DNA of 64,000 nucleotides from contig CM060709.1 of the NCBI GenBank assembly GCA_030686995.1, positions 126,696,373-126,760,372 on the forward strand, read 5' to 3'. Numbering within the stretch: the first letter of the stretch is position 1; the number at the start of each line of letters is the position of its first letter. The translations under genes were made by a program, and so were the position numbers. The DNA is from Artemisia argyi. Lineage: Eukaryota > Streptophyta > Magnoliopsida > Asterales > Asteraceae. Below the pieces are notes generated by a model that was not told the DNA's origin, did no database searches, and saw only the letters and a list, made by a program, of their open reading frames with translations. Shown piece after piece: positions 11,618 to 21,432 of the stretch.

Positions 11618-12107
11618 CTAGAAGTAGTATTTTAGTTGGGCAAATAACCTTTTCTTTTCGTATTTAGTCATGTGTTCCGGGATGAGTCTGCTCGTGAGAT
11701 AGTTAGCAAAATCAGCGTACCAAGGTTCAGAATCTGTCATTGACATGAGTTGTTCATCAGGAAATGAATCCCGATTCTCGTTTCTATCTAACTCATCAAG
11801 GGGATTTTCAAGACGAGATAGGTGATCAGCAGCCAAATTCTCTGCCCCCCTTTTATCACGGATTTCAACGTCAAATTCTTGTAACAATAAGATCCACCGA
11901 ATTAGTCATGGTTTAGCATCCTTCTTAGCAAAAAGATATCGGAAAGCCGAGTGATCAATGAAAACGACTGTCTTTGAAAGGACAAGATATTGATGGAATT
12001 TGTCGAAGGTGAACACAACGGCCAATAGTTCTTTTTCGATGGTAGAGTAATTCTCTTGAGCAGGATTCATGGTTTTGCTGGCGTAGTAAATAGGTTGGAA
12101 TAACTTG
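11618..12107 (-). pseudogene. E2 RNase H and linker relic
   Basis: The 11618-11887 frame encodes the RNase H C-terminal part and the linker to integrase, with the Athila-typical [13 protein letters not shown]. Between 11888 and 12107 the RNase H core is recognisable only in pieces from several frames. It would degrade RNA in the RNA-DNA hybrid during reverse transcription; this copy is disrupted. Confidence 0.7.
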
Positions 12108-13198
12108 TCACAACCTTTGGCCTAATACTGCTCCGACAGCATAATCGCTAGCATCGCACATGATTTCGAAAGGTAACTCCCAGTTGGGTGTAACCATGAT
12201 TGGAGCTTGCGTGAGCTCCTTTTTTAGGAGATCGAATGCATCCTTGCATTCTTGAAAGAAATTGAAAGGGGCATCCTTCATCAGCAATTGAGTCATTGGC
12301 CGAGCTATTTTAGAGAAATCTTTGATGAATCTCCGGTAGAACCCGGCTTGGCCCAAGAAGCTGCGTATTGCTTTAACAGTCGTGGGATAAGGTAATTTAG
12401 ATATAGCTTCCACTTTAGCTTGGTCCACCTCAATCCCATTCCCTGAGACCTTATGTCCTAACACAATCCCTTCTTTTACCATGAAATGACATTTTTCCCA
12501 ATTTAGCACCAAGTTGGTTTCCTCACAACGTTTGAGCATTTTTTCTAGATTAGCGAGACAGCGGTCGAAAGAGTTCCCGAAGACTGAAAGTCATCCATGA
12601 AAACTTCCATGCTGTCTTCCATCAGTTCGTGAAAGATTGCGGTCATGCATCGCTGAAAAGTGGTGAGGGCGTTACACAGCCCAAAAGGGATTCTTTTGTA
12701 GGCGAACGTTCCATAAGGGCAAGTAAACGTGGTTTTCTCTTGGTCCTCAAGTGCTATGGGGATTTGGAAATATCTCGAGAACCCATCCAAGAAACAGTAG
12801 TACTCGTGCCCAGATATTCTCTCCAACATTTGGTCAATGAATGGTAAGGGAAAGTGATCTTTCCTTGTGGCATCATTGGGCTTTCTATAATCGATGCATA
12901 CCCGCCAGCCAGTAACCGTTCTCTGGGGTACCATCTCACCCTTGTCATTCTTTACCACAGTCATTCCACCTTTCTTTGGTACTACCTGTACAGGACTAAC
13001 CCACGGGCTATCCGAGATTGGGTAAATTAGTCTTGCATCCAAAAGTTTGATGACTTCTTTCTTCACTACTTCCTTAATGTTGGGATTCACCCGCCTCTGG
13101 GGTTGCACAGTAGGTTTATAGTTTTCTTCCATAAGAATCTTATGCACGCAAAAAGTTGAGTCAATCCCCTTAATGTCGGCTACACTCCATGCAAGCAC
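12108..13198 (-). pseudogene. E2 reverse transcriptase relic
   Basis: 12545-13198 covers the RT fingers and palm, with VCIDYRKPN, a FPLPFIDQML segment and the active-site box as FMDDF. The frame breaks immediately after this box. 12108-12539 continues with the thumb and connection (NWEKCHFM, LPYPTTVKAIRSFLG) and enters RNase H with CDASDYAVGAVLGQ. Segment order and motifs are those of Ty3/Athila RT. At least one frameshift lies between the two pieces. Confidence 0.87.
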
Positions 13199-13331
13199 TC
13201 CCTTATATTTCTTGAGGACTTCTAAGAGCTTACCTTTTTGTTCATGTTCGAGGGAAGAGTTTATGATTACCAGCAGTTGATCCTCTCCCTGAAGGAAGGC
13301 ATACTCTAGTGTTTAGGGAGTTCTTTAAGAT

Positions 13332-14300
13332 CTAGCTTAGGAGGTTCGATAATAGAGGGTTTGAGCTTGTTTTCGGGTTTTCGGAGTTCGAGCTGTTCAT
13401 TGGCCTCATGTCTAGGGTAGAAAGAGACTGCCCCAGCATCCTCCATCTTTTCTTCCTCCAACAAGGGGAGAAAATTCTCACCCCGTAACCAGCCTTCTTC
13501 GATCTATTCATCAACACAGTTATCAATAACATCCATAAGTTCATCGACCTCTCCGATGAAATAAAGCCGGTTAGCTGCTTCGAGAGAGAGAGATTCATAG
13601 TGTCTTTAATGTCGAAGGTTAAGCTATCGGTTCCTACTCGTAAGGTTAACTTGCCGTCATGAACATCAATGAGTGCACGAGCGGTAGCAAGAAATGGTCT
13701 CCCTAAGATGATGGGTACCAAGTCATCCTCCTCCATCTCAAAGATCACGAAGTCAACCGGAAATTTTAATTTTCCAACTTTGACTAGCACATTCTCGCAT
13801 ATCCCTATGGGGTATTTGACTGATCTATCGGCTAGTTGGATGTTCATACGGGTAGGCTTTAATCCGGAGTATCCTAGATTAAGGAACATGGAGTGAGGCA
13901 TGAGGTTGATACTCGCCCCTAAATCGGCAATAGCATTCTTTATTGATAGAGATCCTATGGAATAGGGCAAGGTGAAGTTGCCTGGATCGTCTACCTTTTT
14001 CGGTAGCCATCGATGGGTCACCACCGAACATTCTTCCCCCAGAGTCACAAGACCCTCGAGTTTCTTTCGGTTGGCGAGTAATTTTTTAAAGTATGAGCTA
14101 TACTTTGGCATGTGATAGAAAGCATCAAGGAGAGGTATGGTGATCACCGAGTCTTTTAGGTATGACAAGAATCTATTATTATCATTCTCAATTTTCTGGT
14201 TTTTTAGTCGGGATGGGAATGGGATTCTCACAGGTTGGTTAGGTGGAGTCGATGGGGATGGGGTCACCAGGGGAGGTTGTTCTAGAGCCTCGCTGCTCAC
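13332..14300 (-). CDS. E2 gag C-terminal/retropepsin region (322 codons)
   Basis: The central part is an aspartic protease with catalytic motif DLGAS in ADLGASINLMP (about residues 126-136) and the flap and second half ending in IILGRPFLATARALIDV. DLGAS instead of DTGA is usual for Athila-type proteases. The N-terminal Ser/Pro-rich segment is a gag tail, and the last 60 or so residues read into a poorly conserved linker. The catalytic site looks intact here even though the neighbouring RT and gag are broken. The start is simply the first Met of an internal frame, since the domain was originally part of a polyprotein. Confidence 0.75.
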   Translation of the reverse strand: MSSEALEQPPLVTPSPSTPPNQPVRIPFPSRLKNQKIENDNNRFLSYLKDSVITIPLLDAFYHMPKYSSYFKKLLANRKKLEGLVTLGEECSVVTHRWLPKKVDDPGNFTLPYSIGSLSIKNAIADLGASINLMPHSMFLNLGYSGLKPTRMNIQLADRSVKYPIGICENVLVKVGKLKFPVDFVIFEMEEDDLVPIILGRPFLATARALIDVHDGKLTLRVGTDSLTFDIKDTMNLSLSKQLTGFISSERSMNLWMLLITVLMNRSKKAGYGVRIFSPCWRKKRWRMLGQSLSTLDMRPMNSSNSENPKTSSNPLLSNLLS

Positions 14301-14353
14301 ATCACCTTCCTCCTCGCTGGGCTTGCTTGGATCAAGGGTGATAGGATGTGAGC

Positions 14354-15791
14354 TTAGATAAGGGGGTCCTTGGTTGTTGTTCCAGCTCGAGTGGTTATTG
14401 CGAGCATGGGGTCTTTTTGGCTTACTGATGGCCTGTCTTGGTTATCAAGGGTGGAGTTAACCTTGTTGAACCATTCCTTTATGTCATTTTGTTGCTCATC
14501 GACGAGCTCATCAAGACCTTTTAATTGTAAGCCTTTTCCTTGAGTGAAGTGACCAAGGTCATCTTCAAAAGTGCTCCTGATTTTATATTCAGGGCCTTCC
14601 TCTCCTTCTTTTTTCTTCTCCAGATTTCCCCAAAGGGTGTAATCATCATTTTGGTAAAAAGGCAAAAGGGAGGGGTCAGCGTAGATGTCACCCCCTGACA
14701 AGTACGCATGTTCGGTCGTTGGTTCTCCTCCGCTTTCCTCTACCTCGTGCGGGCCCCTATAGTAGTCGCAAATTAAGTAAGGATTTGAAAGTTGTTTAGT
14801 TAATTGCGACCCAGGTAGGTATCCCATTCTCTTGTGAATTTTTCGTAGCCGATTTGAAGGTGTTGATGTGATTTCAGACATGATGACAGTTGACTCAGGT
14901 TCATCCCAAGTGTCATCCAGATCTTGAGCATATTCCTCAATCCTATTCCATCCTTCCTCGGCACTAAGGTTGGATAATTTCCCTTTTCTAGAATTGTTGA
15001 TCCCGTTTCGGTCATTTGAGGAGACATTGTCGTAGAAGATTTGGACCAGGAGCCAGAGTTCGATGCCATGATGGGGAACTTGTCTTATTAAATCCTTGAA
15101 TCTAATCCACGATTTATGGAAGAGTTCGTCCTCCCCTTTTTGAAAGCGGAGGATCCTATCCCTAAATGTTGAGGTTTTTCCTGCTGGAAAGAACTTCTCA
15201 TAAAATTTGGATATGAGTTTCTCCCATGTGAAAATAGATTCAGAGGGAAGTTTATCATACCACTATTTGGCTTTTTTATAAAGGGTGAACGGGAAGAATC
15301 GTAATCGGGATGTGTTTCTAGTAGCCCCATCCGTATGGAGGGTGTCTACTAATTTCAAGAAGTCCTTGATATGTTGAATCGGGTCATCATCATCTAGTCC
15401 ATAAAACATGCACACACTTTAGACAAGCCAAACATCGGTCGCATGCAAGACCTCATTGGTGTGTTCGTTTGGGAAGACAATGGCGTTTGAGAAGCCACGA
15501 GGATTTGGGGAGGAGTAGTCCTTAAGGCGCTTAGGAATGGGGGTTGCGGGGGTACTCATCTCATTGTTGGATTGGGAGCTAGGGGTTGTAAGGTGATTTT
15601 ATAGAATTCTCTTCAGAAAGGGCCGCATCAAAATTGATGGCTATGCTGGATGGTTCAGGTGTTGAGAGAGATCGTCTTAGCCTACGCATTTCCCTATCAG
15701 GTTCTACATGGGTCAAAACAAGATCTCTAGCGGAACTACGACTCCTAGTGACTCTAAGGTTAGAGAATTCGTCATTTGCCATGATGGCCAA
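14354..15791 (-). pseudogene. E2 gag relic
   Basis: Fragments at 15579-15791, 15088-15330, 14800-15069 and 14354-14881 together cover an Athila-like gag. The retrotransposon-gag core is seen in pieces such as SRLRFFPFTLY and FKDLIRQVPHHGIELWL, the second read from a short gap. A zinc-knuckle remnant CDYYRGPH lacks its second Cys. The fragments lie in different frames, with stops between. The gag core is clearly homologous to, but well diverged from, that of E6 and E7, although the LTRs of the three elements are close. Confidence 0.75.
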
Positions 15792-15926
15792 TGGTGGAGA
15801 TTACGAACAAAGGCACGAAGAAATAAGATAGACTAAAGAAAACCTGAAAATAAAATAAAATCTTACTAGAAAGGAATCTAGCAAGTAGACCTAATAAAAA
15901 GAAATCCTAACCTAGACAATAACTAT

Positions 15927-15944
15927 TCCCCGGCAACGGCGCCA
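15927..15944 (-). other. E2 primer-binding site (tRNA-Asp)
   Basis: The minus strand reads TGGCGCCGTTGCCGGGGA, the exact complement of the last 18 bases of plant nuclear tRNA-Asp as I know it, six bases from the LTR. It primes minus-strand DNA synthesis. Confidence 0.92.
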
Positions 15945-16030
15945 AAAACGTGATGCCTGGGAATTGCACCAGGCTTTACCTCTCGAGGGATCTCGAGAAG
16001 CTTACAACCCCCACCAGGCAGTGTACCTGA

Positions 16031-16060
16031 TCGTTGTAGTATAGTATAGTGACAAGTACC
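16031..16060 (-). other. tRNA-Asp-like segment in the LTR U5
   Basis: The plus strand has 15 bases, TCGTTGTAGTATAGT, identical to nucleotides 2-16 of plant tRNA-Asp. A further TGACAAGTA follows after a TATAG duplication, similar to the tRNA's TGGTAAGTA. On the element's own RNA this is the complement of that tRNA stretch, about 85 nt upstream of the primer site. It also occurs at 37723-37737, 44498-44512 and 60772-60786. It is not a tRNA gene: anticodon arm and T arm are absent. Confidence 0.75.
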
Positions 16061-16920
16061 GGGGGATTAATCGTTCAACTCAGGAATAGTGTCGCTAGGA
16101 TTAGAAAGCCTAAAAAACTAGGTCTAGAGGTGAGGGATGATTCTTTTTGTATTTTTACATTTTTTATAAAAGCAATTAAAATCTCGGGTTTTGGAAGAGT
16201 GGGTGGAATTAGTTGCTAATCAACTAACCCAATAACTAAAGATGCAATTAAAATAAAATAACAAAAATGTAAATGAAGCTAATTAAACTAGTGGTGTGAA
16301 CAATAAATGTGAGAATTGTGTTTACTTAGATTTCACTACTCCCTAGATATCTTTTACAGGTTAATTGTTTGTTACAGTTGCGTGGATGACGGGTTATATT
16401 CCTTAATACCAATCGTGGGGTGGCGTACGTACTTCCCCAACTCTATAAGCTCCTACTTCACTCCTATGTCGAGCCTGCAAGAAGCTCCTAACATGGGATC
16501 ACTAGAATTCACTCATGCATTAAATACAACCATAAAAACCTAGTACGCATTGGTTCATGTTTCTTAAGACGTTCAAGCAAGTTGCACTAAGGAAGTTTGC
16601 CAGTTTTCTTAAGCCTAACATCGAAATCATTCATCCATTACAACTATAAACAATCAATCAACCTATAATCAACATCTAGGTTCCATTACATCTAAGCAAA
16701 ACATACAAGAGATCTAGCCTAGTATGTTAAAATCAAGACAAGCATAAGATATATTCAAACAACACATACACATATTGAATGAATTGAAAGGATACTTATC
16801 TTAATTGAACATGAAAGGTTTCAAGGGGGGAAAACCCTTGAAAATACTGTAAAAGTCGTGCTAGGGTTTATTCAAGTCGACCCTAAAATTCTCCTCTCTT
16901 TTGAATGAAAATTACAAAGA

Positions 16921-17191
16921 CTATATATAGATTTCCTAAGGTGACGGCGTCAAGAACAAAATTCTGACGCTGTCAACCCACCGCCCATAATAAAATCGGA
17001 TTACCTAGATACAGATCTGACGTCGTCAAGAGCTTAATTCCTCTGGGCCGTCATGTGTTAAGGGGTCGTGATGGCCTTGGTGACGCCGTCACGCCATAGT
17101 GCAAAAGTGTTCTGGACCGTCATGGACTCCATACTCTTCACCTCTTGTTTTTCCTCTTGACGCCGTCATTAAGAAACTTGTGATGCCGTCA
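16921..17191 (-). promoter_or_regulatory. E2 LTR promoter: TATA box and TGACG palindrome array
   Basis: The TATA box is at 16921-16930, read on the minus strand. Directly upstream are near-palindromes of TGACG(G/C)CGTCA at 16942, 16965, 17018, 17081, 17158 and 17181, plus half sites. TGACG is the core bound by TGA-type bZIP factors, so I infer an enhancer. Variants such as TGACGTCGTCA, TGACGCTGTCA and TGATGCCGTCA fit CpG decay. Confidence 0.7.
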
Positions 17192-17397
17192 GGTACTATT
17201 CCCAGCAAGGAAATTTAAGACTTTGCCGTTTTCTTCACTTTTATGCTCCAAAAACGTCCAAAATGCTTCCTTTTCCAGAATTCACTCCAAAAGTACCTAA
17301 AATCACAAAAGGAATGATTTAGGGCAATATTTGATCAAATAAATTCAATTCCAGGCTTAAATGACCCCCTAAAAACGGATCATTTTTCGCCTCATCA

Positions 17398-18274
17398 TAG
17401 CTATAGAGTATTCTAGTTGTTTCACTAGAGTTCCTGTATTAGGTCGAAACTTCACAGTAGGATCTACAGGAGTATAAACAGGAGAACAATTAGCAAAGTT
17501 AAACTTTGTCAGTATCTTCTCAATATAATGAGATTGAGAAATAGAGATACCATTGTTTCCTCGTTTGATTCTAATACCAAGAATCACCTCTGCCTCCCCC
17601 AGATCTTTCATATCAAAATTAGATGACAAGAATTCCTTTGTCTTATCAACTTGATCTTGGTCAGTACCAAAGATCAACATGTCATCTACATATAAGCAAA
17701 TTATCACTCCTTTACTAGAAGCATCAAATTTGCTATATACACACTTGTTAGCTTGGTTTAAAGAAAAACCATTAGACAAGACCACATCATCAAACTTTTG
17801 ATGCCATTGTTTTGGTGCTTGTTTCAAACCATACAATGATTTCTTCAATTTACATACCTTGCTTTCATGTCCAGGCATCACAAACCCTTCATGCTGTTTC
17901 ATGTAAATTTCCTCATCCAAATCACCGTTTAAGAATGTAGTTTTCACATCCATTTGGTGAATAACTAGATCATGTATAGCTGCAAGAGCTAACAACAATC
18001 TAATAGTGGAAATCCTAGCAATAGGAGCATAAGGGTCAAAGAAGTCAATTCCCTCCTTTTGTCTAAAGCCTTGGATAACCAATCTGGCTTTATATTTATC
18101 TATGCTTCCACCCACTTTCATTTTCCTTTTAAGGATCCATTTACATCCTAATGCTTTGCATCTAGGAGGTAAATCAGTTAATTCCCAAGTATCATTATGC
18201 ATGATGGAATCAATCTCACTTTGAATTGCTTCTTTCCAAAAGGCAACATCCCTAGAAGCCATTGCTTCACTCAA
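17398..18274 (-). pseudogene. E3 reverse transcriptase, cut by E2
   Basis: A Copia RT domain (RVT_2) with WKEAIQSEID, YKARLVIQG, the box [13 protein letters not shown] and the active site CLYVDDML. It runs well past the palm domain before ending at the E2 junction in the Copia-typical LEYS segment. The remaining RT and RNase H should resume on the far side of E2, outside the window. The last residues of the open frame (17369-17397) come from the E2 LTR. Confidence 0.88.
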
Positions 18275-18467
18275 GGTCTTTGGATCCTCCTCAATAATGA
18301 AACAATATTCACGTTGAGATAAAGTCTTATCTCTTGTTCCTTCAACTAAATAAAGTTGAAAATTAGAACCAAAAGACTTAGCTTTTCTTGTTCTAGTGCT
18401 TTTTCTAGGAACATATGGACTAGGTACATCATCAGTAGTTAAAGATTACTGAAACATATCTCTTGGT
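18275..18467 (-). other. E3 integrase-RT linker
   Basis: Short low-conservation linker between the integrase and RT pieces, with stops in the sense frames. No separate gene is seen. Confidence 0.5.
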
Positions 18468-18989
18468 CTAGGTATAGACGTGAACCACTCTATCATCAAA
18501 TATAGCGTCTCTTGACTCTATTATAGAGTTCACCGACACATAATCATTAGGTTCTATAACATAACACCTATAACACTTGGAATGCTTAGCATACCCAATG
18601 AAGATGCAATCTATACCTTTTTCACCAAGATTTTTCATTTTAGGCTCAGTTAACCTTACCACCGCTCTACAGCCCCAAACCCTCAAATAAGTCAAATTTG
18701 GTACCTTATTGGTCCAAATTTCATAAAGCGTTTGTTTACTGTTTTTATTTCGAGTTTTATTCAAAATATAACATGCTGTCAACATAGCCTCACCCCAAAA
18801 TCCTTCACTGAGTCTAGAATAGGATATCATGGAATTCACCATTTCCTTTAAACTCCTATTCTTCCTTTCAGCTACCCCATTTTGTTGTGGTGTGTAAGGA
18901 GCCGTGGTTTGATGTATTATTCCGGTTGATTGGAAATAAACTGGATCATAATACTCACCTCCTCTATCAGTATGCAATACTTTTATCAA
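18468..18989 (-). pseudogene. E3 integrase, catalytic C-terminal part
   Basis: Encodes the second half of a Copia integrase core with the second Asp in HTDRGGEY and the Glu in QQNGVAERKNRSL, followed by the conserved LRVWGC and GYAKHSKCYR region. The first catalytic Asp lies in the upstream ORF (IHSDLCDF), in another frame, so a frameshift near 19000 splits the domain. Confidence 0.85.
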
Positions 18990-19006
18990 ATCTTGTTTTT
19001 GAAGTT

Positions 19007-20743
19007 CTACTTCTTGTTTATAAATTTTAAATTTATAAGAGCTTCATGTTTAGCATGCAATAGATAGACATAACAATATCTAGAAGCATCATCAATAAAA
19101 GTAATTACGTACTTATTATGTCCTAGTGAAGGATTGGCATGAAAATCACACAAATCACTATGTATGAGATCTAATACTTTGCATTCCCGATTCACACCCT
19201 TAAAAGGTTGTCTAGTGATCTTTGTTAACATACAAGTCTTACAACTTTCATGTGTCATGTCAAAAGCAGGTATTAAACTCATTTTAGACATATCTTTCAT
19301 TCTCTTGTAATGAACATGTCCTAGTCTAGCATGCCATAAATCAAATTTACTTAAAGTATTGCTATTACTAGAAGTAATCATACAAGCAGAAGCATTAAAC
19401 AAAGGATAATTCAAATTTAATCTAATCATTCCATTACATACATAACCAAATCCAACAAATGAACCATGTCTTGACAAGATATACTTGTCACTTTCCAACA
19501 CTTGTTTGTAGCCACACTTATTCAACACAATTTCAGAAACAAGATTCTTTCGAATCACGGGTACATACAATCCATTATCTAAACATAAAGTTTTTCCAGA
19601 AGTGAAAGTCAATAAAACACGCCCTATTCCTTTGATTGGTTCAGTTGCAACGTTTCCCATGTTTACAAATGATCCATCTTCAATCGATTTACAGACTTGA
19701 AACCAACGAAGATCCTTGCAAACATCACTTGTTGCACCCGAATCAACCCACCAAGCAACGTCATCATCCTGAACATAAAATGCATCAAAAATAATAGAAA
19801 CATAATGTAAAACATTATCTAAATTCTGCATAAAATCAAAATTATAACCTTGTTGCTTTTCAGGATCCTTAGACCCACTTGCACCAGCGCCTTTATTGTC
19901 CTTACGAGAGCGACAATCCTTCTTCATATGACCAGGCTTGTTACATTTCCAACAAGTAACAATAGCCTTCTTGTTGGCAAATTTATCATTGCCACTTTTG
20001 AACTTTCTTTTATTCTTATTGTTGTTTGAATTTTTGGCTCCATCTCCTTCAACCATGTTAACAGAAGATGATCCAATTTGGTTCTTTCCTTTAGGATTAT
20101 TATCAAGTTCCTGATTTCTTAATCCTTCCTCAATTCGTAGATGACTACCGAGTTGAACCAAATTTAAATCTTCCTTTTTATGTTTCAAACCATGTTTGAA
20201 TTCTTTCCAGGAAGGGGGCAGTTTATCAATGATAACTACAACCGAGATGGCTTCATCCATCAACAAATTGTATTGGGTAATCTATCCCAGAATCATTAAC
20301 ATCTCATGAAATTGTTCCATGACAGGCCTGGTATCAACCATTTTGCAATTCATAAAATTACCTACAAGAAACTTCGTTGCAGAAGCATCTTCTGCCATGT
20401 ATTTGGATTCTAGGGACTTCCATAGTGCTTTTGCAGATTCAGTGTTTTGATAGACATCAAAGAGGGAATCAGACATATCGTTTAGAATGTGACCACGGCA
20501 TATGTAGTCGTCGTTCTCCCACTTCATCCTCTTCCTCGTCTGTTCCAAAGTTTCATTGTCGTTCCGTTCAGGAGTGGGTGTACTCAGAACATACAAAACT
20601 TTCAGGGTGGTAAGAAGAAAGTGCATCTTCTTTTGCCAGCGACGGAAATCCTGCCCTTCAAACTTTACCAACTTATCAAACTTGCTCGTCAAATCCTTCA
20701 CAGATTCTCCTCCGTTCGTCATGATCACAGATACTTCGATCAT
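19007..20743 (-). pseudogene. E3 gag-protease-integrase N-terminal region with one nonsense codon
   Basis: One reading frame interrupted only by TAG at 20282-20284. The upstream part (153 codons) is the N-terminal Copia gag domain with WQKKMHFLL and ALWKSLESKY. The downstream part (419 codons) has the gag tail, a CCHC zinc knuckle CWKCNKPGHMKKDC, the protease site WWVDSGATSDV, and the integrase zinc-binding region with LWHARLGH and CKTC. The start at 20743 is directly next to the presumed LTR end, leaving no room for a usual tRNA-Met primer site; either that site was lost or the LTR boundary is slightly different. Confidence 0.82.
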
Positions 20744-21337
20744 TGTTAGAATTAATTTGGATCACAGTAATCTGAGAGTCGTGTAAACACTTTCAGATCG
20801 AAGTATTTCGATGGTTCTATTGAAATCTTTAATCGGATGAAACTCAGATTTTTGAAACGAGAATGTGTTTTGATGTTATGAAACCGAACCATAGAAACAA
20901 CATGTATTGACAACCAAAACTGACAAACGGTTGTAACTGCTATGCAATTATTATAACCATTAAAACGGTAAAATTACCGGGTAAAATATAGGTCCAAATA
21001 ATGGAAATTTTTATTTTTAAGTGCGTTTTTAATATAGCACTTTATAACCATTAAAGCATTAAAACAGATTGACCCCAGCCAGGGGCGCTGCCCCTTGGAC
21101 CCTGCCAGGGGCTGCCGCCCCTTGGACCCTGCTACTAGGGGCTGCCGCCCCTGGAACCCCGCTGTCGGGGGCGCTGCCCCCGGACCCCCGTGATTCGGGT
21201 CGATAATCACAATAACTTCATACAAGAGTGCACTCCGCGCAACCCCCGACTTGTTGAACATTTATCATGATTACACATTGGTCAACTAAGCCAATCCATT
21301 ACACTTAAATCATATTGGTGATGCAAAATCACCAACA
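20744..21337 (-). repeat. E3 5' LTR (about 594 bp, boundaries inferred)
   Basis: Read on the minus strand it begins TGTTGGTGATTTTGCATCAC (21337) and ends AATTCTAACA (20744), fitting TG...CA for a Copia LTR. Only one copy is visible, so the ends are not proven. About 21080-21185 contains four GC-rich hairpins. Confidence 0.6.
21082..21190. repeat. Four GC-rich hairpins in the E3 LTR
   Basis: Perfect short stems at 21082-21094 (GGGGC GCT GCCCC), 21108-21121, 21138-21151 and 21167-21181, most followed by a copy of GGACCC. They stand out sharply from the AT-rich surroundings. Function unknown. Confidence 0.75.
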
Positions 21338-21432
21338 GATCGATTATCTGTTGGCTTAACATTTATAGAAAATAAACATGATTCAGGTTAACTAATTAAT
21401 TTATTTAATTTGGTTTCAAATTCTAAGTTGAG

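Larger units (their letters stand above)
9666..17397 (-). mobile_element. E2: Athila-type Ty3 retrotransposon with broken pol
   Basis: On the minus strand it contains, in order, a 5' LTR (15951-17397), a tRNA-Asp primer site, gag, protease, RT, RNase H, integrase and a 3' noncoding segment. Its remaining 3' part and 3' LTR lie beyond E1, off the window. Hallmarks are the retropepsin core ADLGASINLMP, the tRNA-Asp primer site and an RNase H/IN linker with [13 protein letters not shown], all typical of the Athila branch. It is inserted in the RT of E3; the bases after its right end, TAGCT, would be the target duplication but the partner copy is not visible. Every coding domain carries stops or frameshifts. 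Confidence 0.88.
15951..17397 (-). repeat. E2 5' LTR (1447 bp)
   Basis: Runs from TGATGCCTGG to CGCCTCATCA. The first 250 bp and the last 180 bp are very close to the E6 and E7 LTRs. On the minus strand it holds a palindrome array (16942-17191), a TATA box (16921-16930) and, near the primer site, the complement of the tRNA-Asp 5' end (16031-16045). Only this copy is in the window. Confidence 0.9.
17398..21337 (-). mobile_element. E3: Copia retrotransposon, interrupted in RT
   Basis: Minus-strand order is LTR (20744-21337), gag, protease, integrase, RT, the Copia arrangement. The RT reading breaks at 17397 where E2 begins, so the 3' half and 3' LTR lie beyond the left edge. gag-PR has an in-frame stop and pol has further breaks. 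E3 lies immediately upstream of exon 2 of the GDSL pseudogene, probably in its first intron. Confidence 0.85.

Noticed and set aside
16031..16060. A tRNA-Asp gene
   Set aside because: Only the 5' part is present, with an internal 5-bp duplication; no anticodon arm, T arm or B box follows.
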